Source: Janthinobacterium fluminis (GTDB lineage Bacteria > Pseudomonadota > Gammaproteobacteria > Burkholderiales > Burkholderiaceae_D). From it: 54,707 nucleotides of DNA. The translations under genes and the position numbers were made by a program. The stretch covers positions 1 to 54,707 of the forward strand of contig NZ_JAQQXR010000018.1 in NCBI RefSeq assembly GCF_028595325.1. The letters run 5' to 3'. The notes below the pieces were generated by a model. That model saw only the letters and a program-made list of their open reading frames with translations. It ran no database searches and was not told the DNA's origin. Of this stretch, positions 33,781 to 44,185 are shown piece after piece (the stretch's first letter is position 1; every line of letters starts with the position of its first letter).

Positions 33781-34590
33781 TCAATTCAATTCATTCTGGT
33801 AGTGGTGGCGGGTCGTCAGATACCAGCCGCGGCGCAGCTCGACCGGCTTATCGCCGTACGTGAATGAGACGCGTTCCGAGCACAGCAAGGGCGTGCCGGA
33901 AGCGATGTGCAACAGCTCGGCCGCGCCGGCGTCGGCGCAGACGGCGCGGATCTGCTCGGACGCGCGTATCATGCGCGTGCCGAACTCCGTTTCGAACAGG
34001 CCGTACATCGGCCCCTTGTATTCGACCAGGCGCTCGGCCGTCAGCCCCTTGAAGATCAGGCCCGGCAGCCACAGCTCCTCGACGATGGTCGGCACGGCGT
34101 CGAAGGACTGCACGCGCTTGATGAAGATCACGGCGTCGCCCGACTTCAAGTCGAGCAGGCGGGCCACGTCGGCCGGCGCGCGCACGCGCCTGACGTCGAT
34201 GAACTTGCTTTCGGGATAGTGCGGCACGCCCTCGTCGGGCACCAGGCGCAGGAAGCGGAAGTGGGCGCGCGCCTCGTGGTGGGTGGCGACGAAGGTGCCC
34301 TTGCCCTGGCGGCGCATGACCAGGTTGTCGGCGGCCAGCTCGTCGATCGCCTTGCGCACAGTGCCCTGGCTGACCTTGAAGCGGCCGGCCAGCTCGACCT
34401 CGCTGGGGATCAGCTCGCCCGGCTTCCACTCGCCCGACTGCAGGCTTTGCGTGATCAGCGCCTTGATTTGCTGGTACAGCGGGCTGAAGGTCGGCGACCC
34501 CGCCGCCGAGCCGGACGCGGCGGGCGTCGGGCTGGCCGCCGCGCCGCTGGCGGGGGCATTCACGGTCGGATTGGGCGGGGCAGGATTCAT
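33781..34590 (-). CDS. GntR-family regulator with UTRA ligand domain (HutC type)
   Basis: The 269-residue protein has a Pro/Ala-rich N-terminal tail (residues 1-34), a winged HTH (SPLYQQIKALITQSL, IPSEVELAGRFKVSQGTVRKAIDEL) and a UTRA effector domain. That domain ends FTYGDKPVELRRGWYLTTRHHY. The ATG at 34590 is used instead of the frame opening at 34665, because the latter would place the coding start inside the perfect palindrome at 34649-34664, the likely operator. It sits between sdhC and mdh. It probably controls mdh, itself, and maybe the sdh operon, in response to a TCA intermediate. The ligand is not known from the sequence. Confidence 0.9.
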   Translation of the reverse strand: MNPAPPNPTVNAPASGAAASPTPAASGSAAGSPTFSPLYQQIKALITQSLQSGEWKPGELIPSEVELAGRFKVSQGTVRKAIDELAADNLVMRRQGKGTFVATHHEARAHFRFLRLVPDEGVPHYPESKFIDVRRVRAPADVARLLDLKSGDAVIFIKRVQSFDAVPTIVEELWLPGLIFKGLTAERLVEYKGPMYGLFETEFGTRMIRASEQIRAVCADAGAAELLHIASGTPLLCSERVSFTYGDKPVELRRGWYLTTRHHYQNELN

Positions 34591-34648
34591 AGGGCGAGAT
34601 TTCACCACAAAAGCCCCTCTGCGTCCAGTGAAACCTGCGCTACTTATC

Positions 34649-34664
34649 TGTCTTATATAAGACA
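34649..34664. promoter_or_regulatory. Perfect 16-bp palindrome, candidate GntR operator
   Basis: TGTCTTATATAAGACA is a perfect dyad. ATAAGAC-like half-sites repeat on both sides (CTTATC to the left, ATAAGA to the right). It is 10 bases upstream of the mdh -35 box and 58 bases from the GntR start, so one bound dimer could affect both promoters. Confidence 0.7.
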
Positions 34665-34674
34665 TAAGATAGGA

Positions 34675-34703
34675 TTGACAGATGGGATTTAGCGGCCTAC
34701 ACT
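34675..34703 (+). promoter_or_regulatory. Sigma70 promoter of mdh
   Basis: A consensus TTGACA (34675-34680) is followed after 17 bases by TACACT (34698-34703). Transcription would begin near 34710, giving a long leader before mdh. Confidence 0.7.
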
Positions 34704-34895
34704 CGCCCCCAACCGAACTTTCGGGCGCTTTTCCGCCCCGCGCGCGCGCCGGCCGCGCGGCAACGGCGGCGCAGTTGCGCCAGCCTTGCGCGGCGAATGG
34801 GCGCGCGGTGCCGGTTTTGGTATCATTACAGTTTTTCCGGACAAGCGTAGGCCCAGCTTCAAGCTCGTTTTTTTCCCCACTTTTGGAGATTCATC

Positions 34896-35885
34896 ATGGC
34901 TAAAACCCCAATGCGTGTTGCAGTAACCGGCGCCGCCGGCCAGATCGGCTACGCGCTGCTGTTCCGCATCGCCAACGGCGACCTGCTCGGCAAAGACCAG
35001 CCCGTCATTCTGCAATTGCTTGAAATCCCCGACGAAAAAGCCCAGAAGGCTTTGAAGGGCGTCATGATGGAAATCGACGACTGCGCCTTCCCGCTGCTGG
35101 CCGGCATGACGGCGCACGCCGACCCGATGACCGCCTTCAAGGACGTCGACGTCGCCCTGCTGGTCGGCGCCCGTCCGCGCGGCCCCGGCATGGAGCGCAA
35201 GGACTTGCTGGAAGCGAACGCGCAGATCTTCACGGTGCAGGGCAAGGCCCTCGACGCCGTCGCCTCGCGCAACGTCAAGGTGCTGGTGGTCGGCAACCCG
35301 GCCAACACCAACGCCTACATCGCGATGAAATCGGCGCCTTCGCTGCCGGCCAAGAACTTCACCGCCATGCTGCGCCTGGACCACAACCGCGCGCTGTCGC
35401 AGATCGCCGCGAAAACCGGCAAGCCGGTGGCCGCCATCGAGAAGCTGTTCGTCTGGGGCAACCACTCGCCGACCATGTACGCCGACTACCGCTACGCGGA
35501 AATCGACGGCAAGTCGGTCAAGGACATGATCGGCGACGACGCCTGGAACCGCGACACCTTCCTGCCGACCGTCGGCAAGCGCGGCGGCGCCATCATCGAA
35601 GCGCGCGGCCTGTCGTCGGCGGCCTCGGCGGCCAACGCGGCCATCGACCACGTGCGTGACTGGGTGCTGGGCAGCAACGGCAAGTGGACCACCATGGGCG
35701 TGCCGTCCGACGGCTCCTACGGCATTCCGGAAGGCGTCATCTTCGGCTTCCCCGTCACCACCGACAACGGCGAGTACAAGATCGTCCAGGGCCTGAGCGT
35801 CGACGCCTTCTCGCAAGAGCGCATCAACGTGACCTTGAACGAGCTGCTGGAAGAGCAAGGCGGCGTCAAGCACCTGCTGGGCTAA
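34896..35885 (+). CDS. mdh: Malate dehydrogenase
   Basis: The 329-residue NAD enzyme interconverts malate and oxaloacetate. It has the Rossmann motif VAVTGAAGQIGYALLFRI, the substrate-loop Arg residues in GARPRGPGMERKD, and the catalytic histidine in VWGNHSPTMYAD. It belongs to the type 2 MDH group (327-330 residues) typical of Burkholderiales, not the 312-residue E. coli type. A strong promoter and a candidate GntR operator precede it. The CitE-like gene follows after 128 bases. Confidence 0.98.
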   Translation: MAKTPMRVAVTGAAGQIGYALLFRIANGDLLGKDQPVILQLLEIPDEKAQKALKGVMMEIDDCAFPLLAGMTAHADPMTAFKDVDVALLVGARPRGPGMERKDLLEANAQIFTVQGKALDAVASRNVKVLVVGNPANTNAYIAMKSAPSLPAKNFTAMLRLDHNRALSQIAAKTGKPVAAIEKLFVWGNHSPTMYADYRYAEIDGKSVKDMIGDDAWNRDTFLPTVGKRGGAIIEARGLSSAASAANAAIDHVRDWVLGSNGKWTTMGVPSDGSYGIPEGVIFGFPVTTDNGEYKIVQGLSVDAFSQERINVTLNELLEEQGGVKHLLG

Positions 35886-35945
35886 ACCTGAACGGCGCCG
35901 TCGTGGACCCCGCTAAACCAGCCACCCCACCGCTGCGCCGCCCGC

Positions 35946-35970
35946 GCCGCACTGCCGACGGCAGTGCGGC
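35946..35970 (+). other. Strong stem-loop between mdh and the CitE-like gene
   Basis: An 11-bp perfect stem (GCCGCACTGCC at 35946-35956, GGCAGTGCGGC at 35960-35970) has a 3-base loop. No T-run follows, so it looks like an mRNA-stabilising or processing element rather than an intrinsic terminator. Confidence 0.55.
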
Positions 35971-36013
35971 CGCGCCACCGACCACCACCCCTAACCGGCA
36001 GACCGCCCCCAGC

Positions 36014-37003
36014 ATGCACCCTTCCGAGGTTTTATTCCAGGGCAAACGCCCGCCGCTGCTCCTCGCCGCCTGCGACCACTACGCCGGCTCCGAAAAGCTG
36101 ATGCGCAAGTCGATTGCTTTGCAACAAGAGCTTGGCCCCCTGTTCGACATCACCTTCGACTGCGAGGACGGCGCCAGCGCCGGCGCCGAGGAGGCCCACG
36201 CCCGCCTCGTCGCCGCCCTGCTGCAGGACGAGGGCAACCGCTTCGGCCGCATCGGCGTGCGCGTGCACGACGTCGGCAGCGTGTTCTTCGCCCAGGACGT
36301 CGAGATCGTCTGCGCCGCCGCCGCGCAACTGGCCTACCTGGTGCTGCCGAAGGCGAACGGCGTGCAGGACGTGGTGCGGGCGATCAACTTCGTCAACCTG
36401 CACGCCAAGCGCGCCGGCCGCGCCGAGCTGCCCATCCACGTGCTGATCGAAACCCACGGCGCGCTGCGCGAGGTCTACGACATCGCCGCCCTGCCCCAGG
36501 TCGAGTGCCTGTCCTTCGGCATCATGGACTTCGTCTCGGCCCACTACGGCGCCATCCCCGCCAACGCGATGCGCACGCCGGGCCAGTTCCAGCACCCGCT
36601 GGTGGTGCGCGCCAAGCTGGAGATCGCCGCCGCCTGCCACGCCCACGGCAAGGTGCCCTCGCACAATGTGACGACCGAGGTGCGCGACTCCGCCGTCGTC
36701 GCCAACGACGCCCAGCGCGCCGCCGCCGAGTTCGGCTACACGCGCATGTGGAGCATCCACCCGGACCAGATCAAGCCCGTCATCAAGGCCTTCACGCCGC
36801 GCCTGTCCGAGGTGAACGAGGCCAGCAACATCCTCCACGAAGCGGCCCGCGTCCAATGGGGGCCGATCGCCCAAAATGGCCGCTTGCACGACCGCGCCAG
36901 CTACCGATATTATTGGACCGTTTTGCAACGCGCCAAACTGGCGGGCCTGGCCCTGCCCGAAGCGGCCGCCGCACTACTCAACACTAGCCCCGACGAACAC
37001 TGA
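36014..37003 (+). CDS. HpcH/HpaI aldolase/citrate lyase (CitE-like) family protein
   Basis: The 329-residue protein has the CitE-like TIM-barrel fold: LLAACDHYAGSEKLMRKS, the acidic metal site FDCEDGASAGAEEAHAR, then IHVLIETHGALREVYDIA and WSIHPDQIKPVI. Glu and Asp residues of the metal site are intact. It resembles the L-malyl-CoA/beta-methylmalyl-CoA lyase or citramalyl-CoA lyase group rather than the CitE subunit of citrate lyase, because citD and citF are absent. It acts on a CoA thioester by inference only. It lies between mdh and acnA on the same strand, so a role near the TCA cycle is likely. The ATG at 36014 has no strong ribosome site. Confidence 0.85.
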   Translation: MHPSEVLFQGKRPPLLLAACDHYAGSEKLMRKSIALQQELGPLFDITFDCEDGASAGAEEAHARLVAALLQDEGNRFGRIGVRVHDVGSVFFAQDVEIVCAAAAQLAYLVLPKANGVQDVVRAINFVNLHAKRAGRAELPIHVLIETHGALREVYDIAALPQVECLSFGIMDFVSAHYGAIPANAMRTPGQFQHPLVVRAKLEIAAACHAHGKVPSHNVTTEVRDSAVVANDAQRAAAEFGYTRMWSIHPDQIKPVIKAFTPRLSEVNEASNILHEAARVQWGPIAQNGRLHDRASYRYYWTVLQRAKLAGLALPEAAAALLNTSPDEH

Positions 37004-37015
37004 CCTGGAACCACC

Positions 37016-37528
37016 ATGATGTCCATCTCCAAATTAAGCCTTGCCTGCAGCGTCGCCCTGGGCGCGCTGACCCTGTCCCTGCCGGCCGCCCACGCCGCCG
37101 ACGCCGACAAGCAAGCCACCAAGGCCAAGGCCACGGCGAAAGTCAAGGCCAAGGCCGCCAAGGCGGCGCCGGCGAAACCGTCCGCCGCGCCCGACGAGGA
37201 AGCGGACGAACCGGACACGGGCGGCTCGGCCACCACCGAGTTCCACTGCGAACTGGGCAACAAGATCACCATCTACCACAACGAGAACGACGACAAGCAC
37301 ATCGCGCTGCGCTGGAAAAAGCGCCTGCACCGCCTGACCCAGGTGGGCACGACGACGGGTGCGCAGCGCTTCGAGAACCGCTTGTACGGCCTGATCTGGA
37401 TCGGCATCCCGGCCAAGGGCATGCTGCTCGACTCGAAACAGAACCGCCAGCTGGCCAACGAATGCAAGAACGCCGAGCAATCCAAGCCCCTCAGCCTGGA
37501 AGCGCCCGCCGCCGAGGCGAAGAGCTGA
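37016..37528 (+). CDS. Small secreted protein with MliC/PliC-like C-terminal domain
   Basis: The 170-residue protein has a signal peptide ending at AHA (about 28), a Lys/Ala-rich low-complexity stretch (residues 30-65) and an acidic patch. The C-terminal domain (residues about 75-155) has two cysteines (FHCELGN and ANECKN). Between these, the pattern GAQRFENRLYGLIWIG resembles membrane-bound lysozyme inhibitors (MliC/PliC). The match is by eye and weak. It starts 12 bases after the CitE-like stop and ends about 100 bases before acnA. Confidence 0.6.
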   Translation: MMSISKLSLACSVALGALTLSLPAAHAADADKQATKAKATAKVKAKAAKAAPAKPSAAPDEEADEPDTGGSATTEFHCELGNKITIYHNENDDKHIALRWKKRLHRLTQVGTTTGAQRFENRLYGLIWIGIPAKGMLLDSKQNRQLANECKNAEQSKPLSLEAPAAEAKS

Positions 37529-37634
37529 GGCCAGGGCCTGCGCCGAGTACCACACGCGCCGTCGCCGGCGCGCAGCAATACCGTTTCAACTTGAATATCA
37601 ATAAATAATAGACGATACCCAACAAGGAGAGGTC

Positions 37635-40355
<2,721 letters not shown>

Positions 40356-40378
40356 ACGGCGCCCTGGCAAGTCCCCAG

Positions 40379-40407
40379 AAACGCCGGATTCGTCCGGCGT
40401 TTTTTTT
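40379..40407 (+). terminator. Intrinsic terminator after acnA
   Basis: An 8-bp stem ACGCCGGA/TCCGGCGT (40381-40388, 40393-40400) is closed by the stable tetraloop TTCG and followed by a run of Ts to 40407. It lies 25 bases after the acnA stop. Confidence 0.93.
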
Positions 40408-40586
40408 GCCCCGCCAAGCGCCGAAGTGCCCCGCGGCGCTTGAAAAAAGCCCAATCAGCCTTGATCTGACAAGGGCATCCGCGTCGACATCGGCCGAATC
40501 CTCTACAATAGGGCACATAAGGGTTTATCATTGCTTAATTGGTATCAATCCGTTTTTTTTCACTTTCCAGAGACTCTTATCCCGTT

Positions 40587-41852
40587 ATGCGTCGTCCATC
40601 CAAAGATTCATCCCACAAACTGACTGCCGACAGCCAGCGTCTGGTTACCTTTGCCCAGGCAATCGTGCAGGCCGCCAGCCGCATTGAAGAGCGGTCCTGG
40701 GAACACAGCCTGGATACGCAGCTGCAGAAGTTGCTCAAATCCGGCCACCAGGACACCATCGACACCACCTTGGGCAGCCTGTTCAAGGAAGACCTGAACG
40801 CCTACGACGTGCTGATGGACTGCGTCGAGGCCGTCAGCGAATCGACCGTCGTGGTCATCGAGGAAAAAGGCGAAAGCAAGCGCTACGACGCGCTGCTGGT
40901 GGCCGTGCCCATCCTCGCCTGGACCCGCTTCTCGATCGCCTCCGGCGCCGTGCCGGCCGACCTGCTGCAGACCCTGTCGACCCACTTCGAGGCCCACCTG
41001 CTGGCCGAGGGCAGTTGCATGGCGATGGCGCCGACGCTGTACTCGATCGACCAGCTGCCGCGCAGCCACGCCGAAACCTACGCGAAGACGCTGAAGCTGG
41101 CGCAGGCCGCGCTGAAGGGCACGACGCTGAAGCCGGCCGCGAAGGCGCCGGAAACGGCGCCCTTCCTGGCCGACACGCGGTATTTGCTGGTGACCGTGGT
41201 GGCGCCCGTGGGCGCGCCGCTGTTCCGTTGGCAGGCGCCGGCCAGCCAGCTCGACTTCATCGGCGAGCGCCGCGCCGCGCTGGAGCAATGGCGCGCCCAG
41301 GCCACGCCGACCGTCGCGCGCCTGCTGCCGGGCTGCGGCATCGAACTGCTGCTGCCGGAAGCCTACTACGTGGCCTGCCGCGAAGCCGACAAGCTGATCC
41401 GTCCAGTGTCGATCCGCGCCGCCGTGCACTACCTGACGCACACGCTGGCCGTCGAGCCGGCCGAGCTGCGCGCCGTCATCGCCGGCTTCGGCGAAGAGGC
41501 GGCCGACGGCCAGATCGACGAATACCGCGTCGCCTTCACGCTGCGCCAGACCCCCGACGTGGTGTACGGCATCGTCTGGCCCCTGTACGGCCAGGAAGAC
41601 GAGGACGGCACGCCGATCGAAGGCTTGCTGCACGCCGGCATCGGCGGCCTGTCCAAGCAGACCACGCCGCTCGACGACATCCTCGTGCACTTGAACGAGG
41701 CGGGCGTCACGCAGATCAAGCGCCACAGCGAGCGCTACGTCGGCGAATACTGCGACGACTGCGGCGCGCCGCTGTTCGCCGACCCGGCGGGCGAGCTGGT
41801 GCATGCGGAAATGCCGGAAGACACGCCGCAAGGCAACGAACACTTCCACTAA
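40587..41852 (+). CDS. DUF2863 family protein
   Basis: The 421-residue protein has no signal peptide or membrane helix. Its N-terminal part is helical (residues 1-75). The middle has a hydrophobic-rich region with SMAMAPTLYSIDQ. The end has a Cys pair YCDDCGAPLFADPAGELVHAEMP that looks like a small zinc-binding site. It matches the DUF2863 family as known from Burkholderiales; its function is not known. The start is the ATG at 40587; the frame is open from a TTG at 40539. It converges with the CYTH gene, with the long palindrome at 41864-41917 between them. Confidence 0.82.
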   Translation: MRRPSKDSSHKLTADSQRLVTFAQAIVQAASRIEERSWEHSLDTQLQKLLKSGHQDTIDTTLGSLFKEDLNAYDVLMDCVEAVSESTVVVIEEKGESKRYDALLVAVPILAWTRFSIASGAVPADLLQTLSTHFEAHLLAEGSCMAMAPTLYSIDQLPRSHAETYAKTLKLAQAALKGTTLKPAAKAPETAPFLADTRYLLVTVVAPVGAPLFRWQAPASQLDFIGERRAALEQWRAQATPTVARLLPGCGIELLLPEAYYVACREADKLIRPVSIRAAVHYLTHTLAVEPAELRAVIAGFGEEAADGQIDEYRVAFTLRQTPDVVYGIVWPLYGQEDEDGTPIEGLLHAGIGGLSKQTTPLDDILVHLNEAGVTQIKRHSERYVGEYCDDCGAPLFADPAGELVHAEMPEDTPQGNEHFH

Positions 41853-41863
41853 TCCGCACAGCT

Positions 41864-41917
41864 GGGGACAGACCACGATTTTCGGGAAATATTTCCCGGA
41901 AATCGTGGTCTGTCCCC
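41864..41917. repeat. Long imperfect palindrome with CGGGAAATATTTCCCG core (copy 2)
   Basis: A 54-bp inverted repeat with 27-base arms and one mismatch, centred on AAATATTT. The arms read GGGGACAGACCACGATTT outwards from the core. The core is the same as in the palindrome at 15827-15889, but the outer arms differ. It lies between the stops of two convergent genes (41852 and 41925). Confidence 0.88.
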
Positions 41918-41924
41918 TTCCCGT

Positions 41925-42389
41925 TTACCAGGCCGAGTAGGGGTGCTTGATCAGGCTGGAGTTGAAGTAGCGCGCGTCCTCGGTGACTTCTTCGCCCACC
42001 CAGTCCGGCTTGGCGAACGCCTGCTGCTCGGACGCCAGTTCGATTTCGGCGACGACCAGGCCGGCGTTGGCGCCAAGGAATTCATCGACTTCCCACACCA
42101 TGCCGCCGAACGCGATGCGGCGCCGGTATTTCTCCACCAGCGGCCGCTCGCACAGGCCGTCGAGCAATTGCTCGGCCTCGGCCAGCGGAATCGCATACTC
42201 CCACTCGCCGCGGCTGGCGCCGACGCTGACGCCCTTGATCGTCAGCGTCGCCCGCTCGCCTTCGACGCGCACGCGCACCACCCGCTCGCGCTGCGACGAC
42301 AGGTAGCCCTGGCGCAGCAGGACCGGCTGGCCCAGGCTGCGCCACGCATCGCCGCGCAACAGGAATTTGCGCTCGATTTCGACGCCCAT
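41925..42389 (-). CDS. CYTH-domain phosphohydrolase-like protein
   Basis: The 154-residue protein has the CYTH signature EIERKFLL at its N-terminus, then the tunnel-lining charged strands RVRVEGERATLTIKG, LVEKYRRRIAFGG, and WEVDEFLGANAGLVVAEIEL. The alternating Arg/Lys/Glu residues bind triphosphate and metal. Small bacterial CYTH proteins are often inorganic triphosphatases or, less often, class IV adenylate cyclases. The length fits the triphosphatase type (as YgiF N-domain or NeuTTM). It starts one base after the M14 peptidase stop, so they form an operon. Confidence 0.88.
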   Translation of the reverse strand: MGVEIERKFLLRGDAWRSLGQPVLLRQGYLSSQRERVVRVRVEGERATLTIKGVSVGASRGEWEYAIPLAEAEQLLDGLCERPLVEKYRRRIAFGGMVWEVDEFLGANAGLVVAEIELASEQQAFAKPDWVGEEVTEDARYFNSSLIKHPYSAW

Positions 42390-42390
42390 C

Positions 42391-43512
42391 TCAGTCCAGC
42401 GACAACAGGATGGCTTGCAGGAGCGCCTCGCCCAGGTTGGCGCTGCGCGCGCCGTTCCAGCCCACGTGCGGGTCGGGCAGGTCGGCGTTGTCCTTGAACG
42501 GCATTTCCAGCGTCAGCGCCAGGCATTGGAAGTGGTGGCCGATGTACTTCGACGCCAGCGTCAGCATGTCTTCCTTGTACTTGCTGGCCGCGTAGCCGTA
42601 CTTGTCCTGGAAGTCCGGGCTGGCCTGCTTGTAGCGCTCGATGAAGGCTTGCTGGTGGGCCGCCTGGGCCGCGCTGAAGTTGTTCAGCATCTCGTTGCCG
42701 GCCACGAAGTTGTACGGCAGCGCCTCGTCGCCGTGGATGTCGAAGAACATGTCGCAGCCGACTTCGTGGATCTTGTTTTTCACGCACAGCACTTCCGGGC
42801 TGCGTTCCAGCGTCGGCGTCATCCACTCGCGGTTCAGGTTGGCGCCGGCCGCGTTGGTGCGCAGGTTGCCGCGCACCGAGCCGTCCGGGTTCATGTTCGG
42901 CACGATGTAGAAGGCGGCGCGCTGCAGCAGCTTGCGGGCGATCGGGTTGGCCTCGTCGAGCAGCGCGTCGATCATGCCTTCGACGAACCATTCGGCCATC
43001 GTCTCGCCCGGGTGCTGGCGCGCGATGACCCAGATTTTCTTCTCGGCGGCCGGATTGCCGATGACCACCAGGTTCATGTCGCGGCCGTCGACGCTGCTGC
43101 CCAGGTCGTGCACGCGCGCCAGCGGATTTTCCGCGATCTCGCCCAGCAGGCCCAGGTGGCGCTCCCACGAGTACGGCTCGAAATAGGCGTAGTAGACGCT
43201 GTCCGTTTCCGGCGTGTGCCGGACCGTCATGACCTGGCCGTCGAAACTCGTCGGCACGCGGAACCAATTCTCCGTGTCGTAGCTGGCCGCCACCTGGTAG
43301 TTCTCGAAACCGGCCGCGTAGGTGGCCTGGCCCGCGTTCAGGAAGCGCATCGTGCACGCCTGGTCGCGCCCGCCCTGCAGGCGGAAGTGGAACCACTGGT
43401 GGATGTCGGCGTGCGAGTCCTGGCGCAGGTTCAGTTCGATGGCGTCCGCGCTGTCGGCGCGCACCACCTCGATGGCGCCCGAGTCGAAGTTTTGGCTGAT
43501 TTTAATGGTCAT
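42391..43512 (-). CDS. M14-family metallocarboxypeptidase (cytosolic CCP/AGBL type)
   Basis: The 373-residue protein has an N-terminal beta domain (Pepdidase_M14_N type, residues 1-115) followed by the M14 catalytic domain. Zinc ligands are in RQHPGETMAEWF (His and Glu) and the later His in FFDIHGDEAL. NMNPDGSVRGNLRTNAAG, shown in part, includes the substrate Asn/Arg site. The catalytic Glu is in LTLEMPFKDN. No signal peptide is seen. In eukaryotes CCP enzymes trim C-terminal glutamates; the bacterial substrates are not known. It is the first gene of a two-gene unit with CYTH and diverges from the cytochrome c operon. Confidence 0.9.
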   Translation of the reverse strand: MTIKISQNFDSGAIEVVRADSADAIELNLRQDSHADIHQWFHFRLQGGRDQACTMRFLNAGQATYAAGFENYQVAASYDTENWFRVPTSFDGQVMTVRHTPETDSVYYAYFEPYSWERHLGLLGEIAENPLARVHDLGSSVDGRDMNLVVIGNPAAEKKIWVIARQHPGETMAEWFVEGMIDALLDEANPIARKLLQRAAFYIVPNMNPDGSVRGNLRTNAAGANLNREWMTPTLERSPEVLCVKNKIHEVGCDMFFDIHGDEALPYNFVAGNEMLNNFSAAQAAHQQAFIERYKQASPDFQDKYGYAASKYKEDMLTLASKYIGHHFQCLALTLEMPFKDNADLPDPHVGWNGARSANLGEALLQAILLSLD

Positions 43513-43681
43513 GTGGCGATCCCGTCAAAAATGTGAGTGCCCCGATGGCACCATGTTCGGGCGCCACCGTTGCTGCGATAAATCATCGTGTCGCTATTTT
43601 CCGCGCTTTAGGTTTTTTTTCATAGCGGCGCTTCAGTCCGGCATGTGCGCCGGGACAAAAAAAATATCGACGCAGCATAAA

Positions 43682-43696
43682 AATAACAGTGTTATT
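43682..43696. promoter_or_regulatory. Perfect 15-bp inverted repeat upstream of the cytochrome c operon
   Basis: AATAACA-G-TGTTATT is a perfect dyad in an AT-rich stretch 100 bases before the cytochrome c start and 170 bases before the M14 start in the other direction. It has the size of a TetR-family operator; a TetR gene lies at the end of this gene run (46883-47539). Confidence 0.5.
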
Positions 43697-43795
43697 ATTT
43701 ATTTGAACACAGCCGGCGCGGCAGCGCGCCGCCGTGCGGGTGAACCGCGACAGAACGGGACCCGGCGCCTGGCGCCGCACATGGAGCGAGACAAC

Positions 43796-44185
43796 ATGAA
43801 GCGTCTATCGTACGCCGGCCCGCCGGCGCTGGCGGCGTTGGCCTGCGCCGCCCTGCTGGGCGGCTGCCAGCGCGGCGAGCCGGCCGCCGGCGCCGCCGAC
43901 ATCCAGTTGGCGGAAACCCTGCTGCCGGCCGAGCCGGCCCTGGCGCGGCAGTATGAGCGCTCCTGCCGCCTGTGCCACGCCAGCGCCGCGTCGAAGGCGC
44001 CGCTGACGGGCTTTGCCGCCGCCTGGGAGGCGCGCCTGCGGCAAGGCATGCCCGCCCTGCTCGAACACGTCCGGCAAGGCTACCGGACGATGCCCGCCAA
44101 AGGCTATTGCAATGACTGCGCCGACGCCGACTTCGAGAAACTGATTCAATTCATGGCCCGCGACGGCAAGCGGGGGGCGGCATGA
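43796..44185 (+). CDS. c-type cytochrome, lipoprotein, cytochrome c5-like
   Basis: The 129-residue protein has a signal with the lipobox LLGGC (Cys about 22) and one heme site CRLCH. The late axial-ligand region is YRTMPAKGYCNDCADADFEKLIQFM, where the Met of TMPAKG and the extra Cys pair YCNDC are like cytochrome c5. It should be a membrane-attached periplasmic electron carrier. A GGAG site lies 9 bases before the ATG. Its stop overlaps the next start by 4 bases (ATGA), so it is coupled to the FAD oxidase gene. Confidence 0.88.
   Translation: MKRLSYAGPPALAALACAALLGGCQRGEPAAGAADIQLAETLLPAEPALARQYERSCRLCHASAASKAPLTGFAAAWEARLRQGMPALLEHVRQGYRTMPAKGYCNDCADADFEKLIQFMARDGKRGAA

Larger units (their letters stand above)
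34591..34895. other. Divergent regulatory region between GntR gene and mdh
   Basis: The 305 bases hold a palindromic operator (34649-34664), a strong promoter for mdh (34675-34703), and then a leader of about 185 bases to the mdh start. The GC-rich part of the leader (34730-34810) has several short GC hairpins but no known riboswitch that I recognise. GGAG at 34885-34888 is the mdh ribosome site. The GntR promoter would overlap the palindrome in the other direction. Confidence 0.6.
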
